DNA of 64,000 nucleotides from Desulfoluna sp942491485 (GTDB lineage: Bacteria; Desulfobacterota; Desulfobacteria; Desulfobacterales; Desulfolunaceae): positions 1,054,001 to 1,118,000 of the forward strand of contig CALOAX010000004.1 in the NCBI GenBank assembly GCA_942491485.1. Reading direction: 5' to 3'. Positions within the stretch are counted from its first letter, which is position 1; every line of letters begins with the position of its first letter. Positions 9,218 through 18,498 of this stretch are shown here, one piece after another. The notes beneath the pieces are model-generated. The model was not told the DNA's origin. It saw only the letters and a list, made by a program, of their open reading frames with translations, and did not search any database. The translations under genes and the position numbers were made by a program.

Positions 9218-10612
9218 TTATGTGTCGCTGGGGGGGAGGGCCTTTTTTGCCGTGGCAACACGGGGTTCTTCAGGGACCATAGGGATGCTGAAGTAACGCG
9301 TGATGGCCTTCCTTGCATAGGCGCTGGCCCGGGTGCCGATGTACTTCTGATGGCCCACCACCACGGCAATGGCCATGGAACGGCCGGTTTTCTTCTCTTT
9401 GGCGAATCCCACAAACCAATCCACGCGCACATCCCGTTCTTTGTTGGAGATAGATCCGGTTTTTCCGCCGAGGGTCAGGTTTTTCAGGATGGGGTCTCGT
9501 CGGTACCCGGAAAAACTTTTTCTGGCTGTGCCTGAGCGGATGGTTCGCTGCATCAGCTCGCTCAAGGTATTGGAGACCCGTTGAGGAAATGCGCGGCCCA
9601 GGCTCTGGCGTTGCGGGGCGTAGATCTCTTCACCATCAGTGGTCTGGACCGAATCCACAAGGTAGGGGGCAGGTATCTCTCCCCCGGTGAGGGCCGTGGC
9701 ACCAATGAGGGCCCCGTGAAGCGGGGAGATTTTGGTGACACGGTTGAAGCCGCAGGCCACCTCCGCCCACTGGTAGGGATCTTCTCCGATGGACAGGGCG
9801 CTCATCTCCACCGGAAGGTCAAAATCGATCTCTTTGTTGAAGAGAAACTTGTCTCCGTAGCCTGAAAGATTTTCCCGTTTCAGCTTCAGGGCACCCAGCT
9901 TGCCGAACACAGGGTTCACCGACTGGGCAAAGGAGTCCCGGAAGGTGATGGTGTTTGTGTATTTGTTTTTCTTCTCATTGATCTGGCGCTTGTATAGGGT
10001 GTACTTGCCCCCGTTAAAGGAGAGCCGGGTTGTGGGCGTGAGGTTCAGCTTTTCCGCGGCGGCCGATGCCGTGATGATTTTGAAAATGCTGGCGGCCGGG
10101 TAGCAGGCGGTGAGGCTGGGGTTGCCTGTGCCGTTGTCTTTGCTGAATCCGGCCATGGAGAGAATGCGACCCGTATCGGGGTCCACCGCCACTGCCGCCA
10201 CATACCGGGGGGTGCCCCGCTTTCGGGCGATGTTTCGCTTGAATTCTTTGATGAGAAGGGACTGAAGCTCAAGGTTGAGGGTGGTGGTCACCGTCAACTC
10301 TTTGTCTCCCTGCTGAATGCGAAGCACCTTATGATCCAGTCGATCCAGGGGCTGGGAGTCAAGGAGGTCTCGCAGGCTGTCCCGGGAGAGAAGGTTGGGG
10401 TTGGGCTTCTGGGCGGATTCCTGGGGCTCGTCTGGTCGGTTCTTCACATGGGCAACACCTGTCACCACAAGTGCGATGAAAAGGGCAGCCAAAGCCACGG
10501 CAGCCAAGCCGCGCACCATTCCCTTTTTGAGGGTGAGGGTTCGTTGATTGAGTTTCTGGCGCTGCTTCAGGCTCTGCTGGTAAGCTCGCCAGTCCTGTTT
10601 TTGCTGTCGCAT
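9218..10612 (-). CDS. Penicillin-binding protein, transpeptidase domain
   Basis: 464-aa inner-membrane protein acting in the periplasm to cross-link peptidoglycan. It has a basic N-terminus, one membrane anchor (about 33-54, LAAVALAALFIALVV) and a transpeptidase domain with all three serine-enzyme motifs: SIFK within PAASIFKI, SVN in FAQSVNPVF, and KTG in LGGKTGSIS. It lacks the glycosyltransferase domain of class A enzymes and the long N-terminal dimerisation domain of typical class B enzymes, so it is a short class B-like PBP. It lies between metG and the GlmS-like gene on the same strand, a cell-wall-flavoured pair. The ribosome binding site is weak. It might be a specialised rather than an essential PBP. 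Confidence 0.88.
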   Translation of the reverse strand: MRQQKQDWRAYQQSLKQRQKLNQRTLTLKKGMVRGLAAVALAALFIALVVTGVAHVKNRPDEPQESAQKPNPNLLSRDSLRDLLDSQPLDRLDHKVLRIQQGDKELTVTTTLNLELQSLLIKEFKRNIARKRGTPRYVAAVAVDPDTGRILSMAGFSKDNGTGNPSLTACYPAASIFKIITASAAAEKLNLTPTTRLSFNGGKYTLYKRQINEKKNKYTNTITFRDSFAQSVNPVFGKLGALKLKRENLSGYGDKFLFNKEIDFDLPVEMSALSIGEDPYQWAEVACGFNRVTKISPLHGALIGATALTGGEIPAPYLVDSVQTTDGEEIYAPQRQSLGRAFPQRVSNTLSELMQRTIRSGTARKSFSGYRRDPILKNLTLGGKTGSISNKERDVRVDWFVGFAKEKKTGRSMAIAVVVGHQKYIGTRASAYARKAITRYFSIPMVPEEPRVATAKKALPPSDT

Positions 10613-10728
10613 AGATCTCGTTGGAGGTGTCGTGATGTTAACAGCGTTCTACCCGGGGGGGTGAAGGTATCGCTCAGTGGGGCGTCCGCTCGGGATGCCG
10701 ATTCAGATTTGTGCGCCGGGTTTACAGA

Positions 10729-10765
10729 CAGCCCGAAGGAAGACCCCTTCGGGCTGCGTTTTTTT
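10729..10765 (+). terminator. Hairpin with T-run between metG and the PBP gene
   Basis: An 11-bp perfect stem, CAGCCCGAAGG (10729-10739) with CCTTCGGGCTG (10746-10756), followed by CGTTTTTTT. The T-run is on the plus strand, opposite to the flanking genes. On the minus strand only TCTGTAAA follows, so termination of metG transcripts would be weak. Confidence 0.6.
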
Positions 10766-10800
10766 GTGGCCCTGCCTTAAGCCTGGCAACGATCCGGGTG

Positions 10801-12729
10801 CTACTTGACAGGCGTTCCCGGTTTGAGGCCTTCCATGGCAAAGGTGGCCAGGGAGAGGTTCTTGCGCTTTGTGGCGGCAAGGAGCATGCCCTGGGACTCC
10901 ACACCCATGAGATTGGCCGGGGCGAGGTTGGCCACCACCACCACCTGGGTTCCTTTAAGCTCTTCGGGGGTGTAACTCTTGGCGATGCCCGCAACGATGG
11001 TTCGCGGGGCTCCCTCGCCAAGGTCCACAGTCACCTTGAGAAGCTTGTTGGCCTTGGGGATGGGTTCCGCATCAAGGACAGTTCCCACGCGCAGGTCAAG
11101 GTTCTGAAAATCATCAAAGGTGATTTCAGGTTTTATCGGGTTGGCCAGCTCTTTTTTTACAGGGGCCGCCTTTTCCTGAGCCTTTTCTAACTCTTTCATG
11201 TCAATCCGGGGGAAGAGGGCCTTCACCTTGGTGATGCTGCCTCCCGGCGTAAGGGACCCCCATGATTCAAAGGCGGAGAGAACCATGGGCGTGTCGCCCG
11301 CCCCGAGGTGATCGAGCATGGTTTTCGCTGTGCCCGGCATGACAGGTGAGATGAGGCCGGCCACCACACGAAGGCCTTCCAGAAGGTTGTACATCACTGT
11401 TTTCAAGCGAGGGGCCAGGGCTTCGTCTTTCGCCAGGTCCCATGGGGCGGTTTCATCCACATATTTGTTCATGCGGCTGACAAATGCCCACACGGACTTT
11501 AAGGCCCGGTCAAAGGCGAAGAGGGGCATTTCGGTTTGAAACGCCTCAAGGGCGGCCTTGGCATCGGCTGAAAGGGAGAGCTCTTCCATGAGAACGCTGT
11601 CGGGTTCGGGAACCACACCACCGAAGTATTTGAAGCTCATGGCCACCACGCGGGAGAAAAGGTTCCCCAGGTCGTTGGCCAGGTCGTAGTTGATCCGTTT
11701 GACAATGGCTTCTTCGGAGAAGTTGGAATCGTGCCCGAAGGCCATGTCCCGCATGAGGAAGAACCGGTAGGCATCCACCCCGTACTTCTCAAGGAGGTAC
11801 TCAGGACTGGCCACGTTGCCGAGGCTCTTGGACATTTTCGCCTCACCCATGTTCCAGAAACCGTGGACGTTAAGGGTGTTGTAGATGGGGATGCCGGCTG
11901 CCTGAAGCATGGTGGGCCAGTAGATGGCGTGGGTTTTCAGGATGTCCTTGGCCACAATGTGCTGCACCTTGGGCCAGAAGGTGGTGAAGTTCTCGCTTTC
12001 TGGGTAGCCAAGTGCGGAGACGTAGTTCAGCAGCGCGTCAAACCAGACGTAGGTGACGTAGTTCTCATCAAAGGGCAGGGTGATGCCCCAGGTGAGACGC
12101 GTCTTGGGCCGGGAGATACAGAGATCTTCCAGGGGCTCCTTCAAAAAGGAGAGCACCTCGTTTCGGTACTGTTTGGGTCGGATGAAGTCGGGGTTGGCCT
12201 CGATGTGGTCGATGAGCCACTGCTGGTACTTGCTCATGCGGAAGAAGTAGTTTGACTCCTTGATGCGCTTGGGCTCTTTTTTGTGGTCCGGGCATTTGCC
12301 GTCCACCAGCTCACGCTCCAGGTAGAAGCGTTCACACCCCACGCAGTAGAGGCCTTCGTACTCAGAGTAGTAGATGTCCCCGTTGTCGTAGATCTTCTGC
12401 AGGACATCAGCCACCACCTTTTTGTGGCTCTCATCGGTGGTGCGGATAAAGTGGTCGTTTTCAACGGAGAGCCTGGGCCAGAGATCCTTGAACAGAGCGC
12501 TGATCTTATCGGCGTACTCCTTGGGGCTGCAGTCGTTGAGTTCTGCGGCCTCGGCAATCTTGTCCCCGTGCTCATCGGTACCGGTAAGAAAGTAGGTGGG
12601 TACGTCGAGCATTTTGTGGAATCGGCTCACCACGTCAGCTGCGATGGTGGTGTAAGCATGACCCAGGTGGGGCTTGGCGTTAACGTAGTAGATGGGCGTC
12701 GTAATATAAAAAGGATCGGTCTGGTTCAT
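10801..12729 (-). CDS. metG: Methionyl-tRNA synthetase
   Basis: Charges tRNA-Met with methionine in the cytoplasm. From ATG 12729 the protein is 642 aa. It has the HIGH-type motif PHLGHAY near the N-terminus, a zinc knuckle (CVGCERF then CPDHKK), the KMSKS motif in AKMSKSLGN, an anticodon-binding helical domain, and a C-terminal EMAP-II/Arc1p-type tRNA-binding domain (LDLRVGTVLDAEPIPKA), as in dimeric bacterial MetG. A second in-frame ATG lies 9 bases upstream at 12738. The 12729 start is preferred because AAGAG is about 10 nt upstream and the protein then begins MNQTDPFYIT. It follows ricT on the same strand. Confidence 0.97.
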   Translation of the reverse strand: MNQTDPFYITTPIYYVNAKPHLGHAYTTIAADVVSRFHKMLDVPTYFLTGTDEHGDKIAEAAELNDCSPKEYADKISALFKDLWPRLSVENDHFIRTTDESHKKVVADVLQKIYDNGDIYYSEYEGLYCVGCERFYLERELVDGKCPDHKKEPKRIKESNYFFRMSKYQQWLIDHIEANPDFIRPKQYRNEVLSFLKEPLEDLCISRPKTRLTWGITLPFDENYVTYVWFDALLNYVSALGYPESENFTTFWPKVQHIVAKDILKTHAIYWPTMLQAAGIPIYNTLNVHGFWNMGEAKMSKSLGNVASPEYLLEKYGVDAYRFFLMRDMAFGHDSNFSEEAIVKRINYDLANDLGNLFSRVVAMSFKYFGGVVPEPDSVLMEELSLSADAKAALEAFQTEMPLFAFDRALKSVWAFVSRMNKYVDETAPWDLAKDEALAPRLKTVMYNLLEGLRVVAGLISPVMPGTAKTMLDHLGAGDTPMVLSAFESWGSLTPGGSITKVKALFPRIDMKELEKAQEKAAPVKKELANPIKPEITFDDFQNLDLRVGTVLDAEPIPKANKLLKVTVDLGEGAPRTIVAGIAKSYTPEELKGTQVVVVANLAPANLMGVESQGMLLAATKRKNLSLATFAMEGLKPGTPVK

Positions 12730-12948
12730 GGATCTCATCTCTTTTCATCGTTTCGGTGTTGTCATTGCTGACCGGTCATGGTGCAGGCTTAAAGGGTAGA
12801 GCAAAAGGCCTCGGGCAAGAATCCGTTGCACGAAAAACAGGCGTTCGGAAAGACTCGTTTGGCGAAGGTGACGAGCGTCTTTTGCTGTAAACAAGTGACG
12901 TCGAGTCGCCAAAATGAGCCTTGTCTGTGCGCCTGTTCTTTAAAACCC

Positions 12949-13758
12949 TTACCCCTTGGGCTTGTCCTGCTTGACATTGGCAAGTTCGGCTTCGTATTCG
13001 CCTCCCTCATCCAGTCTTACCGTCAGGCGGTTGCCGATGACGTTGTGGCGAATCACTTTTCCGCGGCCTTTGTCCGTCGTGACGAACTTACCCACCTTGG
13101 GGTAGCACTCCTTGAGCTTCTTGTAGGTGCCATCTTCAAAGGTCAGGCAACACATGAGCCGCCCGCACAGGCCGGAAATTTTGGTGGGGTTAAGGGACAG
13201 CCCCTGCTCCTTGGCCATCTTGATGGAGACCGGCTCGAATTTTTCAATGAAGGAGGAACAACAGATTTCGCGACCGCACCGTCCCAAACCACCACACATT
13301 TTGGCCTGGTTTCGGATGCCCACCTGGCGCATTTCAATGCGCAGGCGGAACTGGCGTACGAGAATCTTGACCAGCTCGCGGAAGTCCACCCGGCCATCGG
13401 CGGTGAAAAAGAAGGTGAGCTTGCTGGCGTCAAAGGTGCTCTCCACTGCAAAGAGATTCATCTCCAGCTTCAGTTTTTCCACCTGCTTCTGGCAGAAATC
13501 GTGGGCTTCGGTTTCGAGGAGAATGTTCTTCTCCCGTTGCACCACGTCTTCGTCCGTTGCCAGGCGAAACACCTTTTTCAAGGGGCTGCTGGTCTCTTTT
13601 TTATTGAGAGGCTCCGGTGGGGTAGCCACCACGCCCAGCCCAAGCCCCTGCTCGGTGGTCACGATCACTTTGTCACCGACGTTGAGGACATAGGGACCGC
13701 TGTTAAAATCATATATTTTTCCGGCTGGTTTAAACCGAATGCCGACTACTTTTTCCAT
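12949..13758 (-). CDS. ricT: PSP1-domain protein of the RicT/YaaT family
   Basis: 269 aa from ATG 13758 (MEKVVGIRFKPAGKIYDF, matching the usual family N-terminus). The PSP1 domain carries the conserved cysteine-rich signature CGGLGRCGREICC and CGRLMCCLTFE, which in Bacillus RicT helps bind iron-sulfur clusters. There RicT acts with RicA and RicF on RNA processing and phosphorelay; in proteobacteria its role is less clear. The start lacks a good Shine-Dalgarno. Non-ATG starts lie upstream in frame (TTG at 13845), so the N-terminus is uncertain. It sits between holB and metG, reproducing the known tmk-holB-yaaT neighbourhood. Confidence 0.88.
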   Translation of the reverse strand: MEKVVGIRFKPAGKIYDFNSGPYVLNVGDKVIVTTEQGLGLGVVATPPEPLNKKETSSPLKKVFRLATDEDVVQREKNILLETEAHDFCQKQVEKLKLEMNLFAVESTFDASKLTFFFTADGRVDFRELVKILVRQFRLRIEMRQVGIRNQAKMCGGLGRCGREICCSSFIEKFEPVSIKMAKEQGLSLNPTKISGLCGRLMCCLTFEDGTYKKLKECYPKVGKFVTTDKGRGKVIRHNVIGNRLTVRLDEGGEYEAELANVKQDKPKG

Positions 13759-13901
13759 AAGGTTGTGCCACACTGCTTGGGTGTAAAAGGGTTGCTTGTC
13801 GCATTGGTCTGCGAAAGCACCGATATCCTGCCTGCATGGAGTCAATGGTCACGTACGGACCTGTCTCTGCAGCGAGATATGCCAACGGAAGCCTGAAAAA
13901 G

Positions 13902-14918
13902 TCAGCTCTGCATCAACTTCAATGCCATCACCTCCAGGGTGTGCCGGAGGACGGTGTTGCCCTCGATACGATCAAGGGTGTCCCGTACTGTATCGGCCAT
14001 GACGGTGAGGCGTGGCAAGGCAAACCGGGCCGCATCGGCTTCCAGCTGCGGCATGAGATCGCGGTTTACCACACGTTCAGGGTCTATCTGGCACACCATC
14101 AGGTCGTGAAGGTAGTGCCCGATAAGGGAGAGAGACCGGATGGCCTTCTCCTTGTCCCGTCCCAGCACTTCGGCAAAGGCCAGGGCCTGGGACAGATCGC
14201 CCCGTCCCGGCAGGGGAAGGGCTGTAAAGAGCCAGTTGCGCTGAGTGAACCAGGCTTCCACACCGCCCTTACCGGACACCATGTCGCGGGCCCGGGCAAG
14301 GCTGCCGTCACTTAAGGCCGCCACCGACTCGGCTTGTTGCCGGTGAAGGGTTGCCTCTTCCATCAGGCAGCGTACCACCGTCTCCTTTGCAAGGGGGCGG
14401 AACCGGACCAGCTGACAGCGTGAGAGAACGGTGGGCAGAAGCTCCGAGGGCTGGCTTGTGGTCAGGACAAAAAAGGTCCCGGCCGGGGGTTCTTCAAGCA
14501 CCTTTAAAAGGGCGTTGGCCGCTTCGCGGTTCATGCGTCCCGCTTCCTTGATGAGGATGACCCGATGGGTTGCCTCCAGCGGTTTTGCAAGCAGAGTATT
14601 GCATAGATCACGGATCTGCGCAATCTTGATATGGCTGCCGTCAGGCTCGATAACACGGATGTCCGGGTGGGTTCCTGCGGTGATTTTCCGACAGCTTCGG
14701 CAGGTGCCGCAGCGATGGGAGAAAAAGTCAGCGGTGGGTGGTGGCTGGGTCGTCTCGGCCTCTTGGCAGTTGAGGATCTGGGCCAGGGTCAGGGCCGCTT
14801 CCTCTTTGCCTGTGCCGGCAGGGCCGGAAAGGAGCAGGGCGTGCGGAAGGGTGTCGTTTTGTGCCATGGACAGGAGGTTGGAAACGCTCCCGTCTTGTTC
14901 TCGAAAATGCTCAAGCAT
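13902..14918 (-). CDS. holB: DNA polymerase III delta' subunit
   Basis: Component of the clamp-loader complex that places the sliding clamp on DNA. From ATG 14918 it is 338 aa, with AGGTGG 8 nt upstream; a GTG four codons earlier (14930) is also possible. It has a P-loop GPAGTGKE near residue 40, a zinc finger CGTCRSCRKI, the clamp-loader block LLKVLEEPPAGTFF, and the SRC motif (VLSRCQLVRF) that supplies an arginine finger. The C-terminal collar region is less conserved. The neighbour ricT is a classic partner. Retention of the Walker A motif is common in non-enterobacterial delta'. Confidence 0.93.
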   Translation of the reverse strand: MLEHFREQDGSVSNLLSMAQNDTLPHALLLSGPAGTGKEEAALTLAQILNCQEAETTQPPPTADFFSHRCGTCRSCRKITAGTHPDIRVIEPDGSHIKIAQIRDLCNTLLAKPLEATHRVILIKEAGRMNREAANALLKVLEEPPAGTFFVLTTSQPSELLPTVLSRCQLVRFRPLAKETVVRCLMEEATLHRQQAESVAALSDGSLARARDMVSGKGGVEAWFTQRNWLFTALPLPGRGDLSQALAFAEVLGRDKEKAIRSLSLIGHYLHDLMVCQIDPERVVNRDLMPQLEADAARFALPRLTVMADTVRDTLDRIEGNTVLRHTLEVMALKLMQS

Positions 14919-15070
14919 AGATGTTGCCACCTGTCTGGGTGATGACGCGAGGTGTTCGGGTGGGAAACGTCTTTTTAAACAAAAACGGCACGTGACTCGG
15001 GACGGTTCGGGAGAATCTCCCTGTTGCTTACCGTCCCGGCAGTGCCTTGGCTGTTCCGACAGCTTGTCGG

Positions 15071-15110
15071 TGACACCGTCTGACCTTATATATAAAGGCG
15101 GACGGTGTCA
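15071..15110. repeat. Perfect inverted repeat between holB and the HU gene
   Basis: 10-bp arms TGACACCGTC (15071-15080) and GACGGTGTCA (15101-15110). A nested CCTT/AAGG pair (15084-15087 with 15095-15098) encloses an AT-rich loop. It lies 16 bases past the HU stop codon. There is no T-run on either strand, so it may be a stability hairpin, an operator or a factor-dependent terminator. Confidence 0.6.
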
Positions 15111-15125
15111 TACCCGGTGGAGGCG

Positions 15126-15401
15126 TTAGTAGTCGACGCGCTCCTTGAGCTCTTTGCCACACTTGAAGAAAGGCAGCTTCTTGGGGCTGATGAGAACTTT
15201 GTCACCGGTTTTCGGGTTGCGGCCGGTGTAGCTCTTGTATTCTTTTACGTAAAAGGAACACAGACCGCGAATTTCTACGCGGTCACCTCGGGTGAGGGCA
15301 TCGGTCATTGAGTCGAAAAAGATCTGAACAACTTCCGCAGCTTCCGCTTTGGAAATATTGGCTTCGTTTTTCAGTGTGGAGATCAGCTCCAGTTTATTCA
15401 T
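15126..15401 (-). CDS. HU/IHF-family DNA-binding protein
   Basis: 91-aa nucleoid protein that binds and bends DNA as a dimer. The full-length fold is present: N-terminal helices (NKLELISTLKNEA), the beta-saddle, and the DNA-intercalating arm with GRNPKTGDKV. The arm carries the usual Arg-Asn-Pro tip. The C-terminus ends KELKERVDY. A strong AAGGAGG lies a few bases before ATG 15401. It is probably a single-gene unit with its own promoter in the AT-rich stretch upstream (15402-15490). Whether it is HU, IHF-alpha or IHF-beta cannot be decided from one sequence; the arm and C-terminus resemble IHF-beta-like HU proteins. Confidence 0.93.
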   Translation of the reverse strand: MNKLELISTLKNEANISKAEAAEVVQIFFDSMTDALTRGDRVEIRGLCSFYVKEYKSYTGRNPKTGDKVLISPKKLPFFKCGKELKERVDY

Positions 15402-15606
15402 ACATCCTCCTTAGAATACTAAGACTTATCTTTCAAATTTCTCGCCGGATCGGCGTAGTACCGCTCTTAAATAAACGTAAATCCATAGCAAGTCAAGGGG
15501 TTATGGAGAAGTTTTGAGCGGTTTGTGGAAAAAACTGATTTCCGGGGGCATTCCGGAATCCTGCAGGTGTCTCGGCGCGTTTCAGGCTCGCGGGTTGACG
15601 CCTCGT

Positions 15607-16125
15607 TTACGGGACGCGTTCAATGTCTGTGTCGGAGACATGCACCGCTGCCGATTGGCCCAGGATATCGATGTTCACAACGACCCTTCCCTGGCCCAGG
15701 TGCTTTGCAAAGATGCCGGTGAGCCCTTTGAAGGGGCCTTCGGTGACGATGACCATGTCCCCTTCCATGAAGGCTGCGGCCGTGAAAATCTCTTCCCCTG
15801 CATCGACCATGATGCGAAGGGAGGAGAGGGACTCCTCGGGGATGGGGACCGGGCCCTGGTTGCTGCCCAGGACACGGACCACCCCGATGGTTTTCAGGAT
15901 GGAGAGGTGGGTCTCGGGGGTGAGACCCGCCTTGACAAAGACGTATCCGGGAAAGATCGGAACGTCTAAGATCACGCGACGGTCTTTTCTCCGGCTCGGC
16001 TTTTTCATCTTGGGGAGAAAGGCCTCAATGGACTTTTTAGACAGGTTATCGAAAACCACATTTTCAAATCGGCTCCGCGTGTGAAGGGCGTACCAGCAGC
16101 TCTCATTGGGGTCGACAAGTGTCAT
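15607..16125 (-). CDS. NusG-family transcription antitermination paralogue
   Basis: 172-aa protein with an N-terminal NGN domain (CWYALHTRSRFENVV; IFPGYVFVKAG) that binds RNA polymerase, and a C-terminal KOW domain (EGPFKGLTGIF). This matches specialised NusG paralogues of the RfaH/UpxY/LoaP type rather than housekeeping NusG, which normally sits beside secE and rplK. It starts 72 bases after lptD on the same strand. Known paralogues promote read-through of long surface-polysaccharide, LPS or antibiotic operons, so the LptD neighbourhood suggests a role in envelope gene expression. That link is inference. The start ATG 16125 is preceded by a modest GGA. Confidence 0.88.
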   Translation of the reverse strand: MTLVDPNESCWYALHTRSRFENVVFDNLSKKSIEAFLPKMKKPSRRKDRRVILDVPIFPGYVFVKAGLTPETHLSILKTIGVVRVLGSNQGPVPIPEESLSSLRIMVDAGEEIFTAAAFMEGDMVIVTEGPFKGLTGIFAKHLGQGRVVVNIDILGQSAAVHVSDTDIERVP

Positions 16126-16197
16126 GTGAAGATCCTTAAAAGTGTGTCTCGGTCGTCCAGAGTGCTTTGGAATGCAGCGTTCTGCACGACCATGGGG

Positions 16198-18498
16198 TTA
16201 ATCCGTGCTGTAGCTGCTGTCGAAGCCGCCAAGGCCTGTGAGCTCCACGCCGAAGGTGATTTTTGTGTCGTCGGTGGAGTCTTCAAACCGGGTGAAGACG
16301 GCCCAGCATGAGGCCTTGTAGGTCACGCCGCACTTTTTGGTGATGTCGGTGCCGTTTAACAGGTCCCGCTCGTATTCCATGTCCAGGTAGAATCCTCGTC
16401 CCAGCCCCATGTTCAGGGTGGTGACCAGGCTCTCCGAGGAGTCGTAACTTGCTGAAGGGGTGATGCCGAGGCTCTCGTGGATGCTCTCAAGGGGGTCCCG
16501 TTTCTTTCGGTGACTGACGGTAAGCTGAGGTCCCAAGCCGCGGCCCAGGGTCAGGGAGCTGTTCTGGGTGAGGATCTCCGACTCGTACCAGCTCCAGGTT
16601 CCGTCGAATTTAAAGGAGAGGCCATCCACCGGGTAAAAGGTCAGGTCCGCATAAAAAGGCTTGAAGGGCTCCTTGGTAAGGCCGTTTCGCCATTCGGTCT
16701 GGTCGGTCTCCCGCTCCTCGTTGATGTCCCAGGTTTGGGAGAGGGTGCCGGTCACGAAGTCTCGGTAGGCGGGGGTGTCGCCTTCGCCCTTTTTTGAGGT
16801 CAGGGTTGAGAAGAGCTTTAAGGTGACATTGTTTTTTCCGTCAAGCTCATCCACGGTGTCAAAGGTCGGGTAGAGATCGTCGTCGAGGTCGTCCTGCCAG
16901 TCGTAGGTAAGGGTGGGCTTGATCCGGTGGCGGACCTTGTCGGCCCAGGAGGCCTCCGTGTTAAAAATGCGGTAAAACTCGGTGGAGAGGTCTGTTGTAA
17001 ATTCAGGAACAGCGGCGGTCTGGGTGCCGGAGAGGGGGCTTGTGGCATCATAGGTGTTGGTGTCCCACCAGAGGCCGCGGAGCCCTGCTCTGGGGTCCAC
17101 CGAGAATGCGCCGACCTTAAAGGGCATGTAAACCTTGGGCAGGACGTAGCTGCGCTCTCCGTCATAGGTGGAGCTTGTGAGATCCTGGCGGTAGAACTTG
17201 GATGCTCCTCCCTCCATGGAGTATTGGAGCCCCGAGGAGCCCAGGGCGCTTCGGGACTGGGTTACCGTCAGGGTGGGGAGCTGCTGAAGGGTGTTGTCGT
17301 CGGTCTCCTGGGAACGGGCGACCACATCATCGTTCCAGATACCAGAAAGGCTTGCGGTGAAGGCGTTGGTGGACTTGACCACGGAGAGGCTGTTGGTTCG
17401 CACCGTGTCGGTGTGGTCATCGATGCTGCGTCCCATGAACTCTTCCATGCCGTCTTCGGTGGAGGAAAACCCCCCGGGCCCGTCCTTGAACTCCCTCAGG
17501 AAATCCTGGTCGCTGACCCAATCGAAATCGAGCTTGGCATTGAACCCGCCGGGAAGGCTCTGGTCGACCTTGCCCCTAAACCAATAGCGGTCGGTGTTGG
17601 TGCGGTTCGGCGTGCCGCTGTATCCGTAGTCGGACCCTGCCGCGGTGCCGTCATCGATCTTCCGGTCATTAAGCCCTTCGGCAAAGAGGATCCCCTTGGA
17701 TTTGGGGCTGGCCATGTAGCGGAATTCTCCGCCGAGCCTTGTTCCCCGGTCTGCCATGTAGTTGGTGTAGATGGTGGCGTCCATGCTGTCCCCCAGGGTG
17801 ATGAACAGGGGCTGAATCACATCGATACCCTTGCGTGAGGAGTAGCTTACCGTGGGGGGGAGGAGGCCGGTTTGTCGTTTGATTTTTACGGGGAAGAGGA
17901 GGTACGGCGTGTAGATCACGGGGACGCCGGCGGTTTCCAGCATCACGTGTCGGGCCGTGCCATAGCCTTCGATGGTGAGGTCGAGCTTTCTACCGGTAAT
18001 GGCCCAGTCGGGGTTTTCCCCGTCGCAGGTGGTGATCCGGACCCGGTCGGCGGTGTAGCGGTTTTCTCCCCGTTTTTCAAGGGAGTCGCTTTGGATCCAG
18101 AGATTGCGGCTTTTAATGAAGACGGAGCCGTTGGTGATGGTTCCTTCCTGGCTCTCCATGGCGTAGGTGACGGCCTCGGCCGACACCTCTTCACCGTTAG
18201 AGACAAGGTGCACGTTGCCTTCCGCTTCAGCCGTGCCCTCTTCCAGATGGTAGACGACCCGATCGGCTCGGAGGGTGACGGAGCCATCGGTGACCAGGAC
18301 ATCCCCTTCTGCTGTATACACCCCTTTGGCAGAGTCGTGGGCCAGGCTGTCCGCGGTGATATTCACCGGGGCGCTTCCCGGCTCCGGGGCTGCCAGGGCG
18401 ACGGAGGTAGAGAGGGAGAGAAGGCAAAGCAGGAGGAGCCATGTGAATCTGTGCGGAAAGACCATGTCGGAACGTGCCTGTGTCGTCTGTTGCCCCAT
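16198..18498 (-). CDS. lptD: LPS-assembly outer membrane protein LptD
   Basis: 766-aa outer-membrane beta-barrel that inserts lipopolysaccharide into the outer leaflet. It has a hydrophobic signal sequence (about residues 15-36, ending ALAAP), an OstA/LptA-like jellyroll (VNITADSLAHDSAKG; AEGDVLVTDGSVTL) in the first 150 residues, then a long barrel with alternating aromatic/polar strands and a final short strand. A second in-frame ATG (18465, MVFPHRF) would give a tighter signal peptide. Neither start has a clear Shine-Dalgarno. It is divergent from tmk. Its presence implies an LPS-bearing diderm. The nusG-like gene follows closely. Confidence 0.92.
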   Translation of the reverse strand: MGQQTTQARSDMVFPHRFTWLLLLCLLSLSTSVALAAPEPGSAPVNITADSLAHDSAKGVYTAEGDVLVTDGSVTLRADRVVYHLEEGTAEAEGNVHLVSNGEEVSAEAVTYAMESQEGTITNGSVFIKSRNLWIQSDSLEKRGENRYTADRVRITTCDGENPDWAITGRKLDLTIEGYGTARHVMLETAGVPVIYTPYLLFPVKIKRQTGLLPPTVSYSSRKGIDVIQPLFITLGDSMDATIYTNYMADRGTRLGGEFRYMASPKSKGILFAEGLNDRKIDDGTAAGSDYGYSGTPNRTNTDRYWFRGKVDQSLPGGFNAKLDFDWVSDQDFLREFKDGPGGFSSTEDGMEEFMGRSIDDHTDTVRTNSLSVVKSTNAFTASLSGIWNDDVVARSQETDDNTLQQLPTLTVTQSRSALGSSGLQYSMEGGASKFYRQDLTSSTYDGERSYVLPKVYMPFKVGAFSVDPRAGLRGLWWDTNTYDATSPLSGTQTAAVPEFTTDLSTEFYRIFNTEASWADKVRHRIKPTLTYDWQDDLDDDLYPTFDTVDELDGKNNVTLKLFSTLTSKKGEGDTPAYRDFVTGTLSQTWDINEERETDQTEWRNGLTKEPFKPFYADLTFYPVDGLSFKFDGTWSWYESEILTQNSSLTLGRGLGPQLTVSHRKKRDPLESIHESLGITPSASYDSSESLVTTLNMGLGRGFYLDMEYERDLLNGTDITKKCGVTYKASCWAVFTRFEDSTDDTKITFGVELTGLGGFDSSYSTD

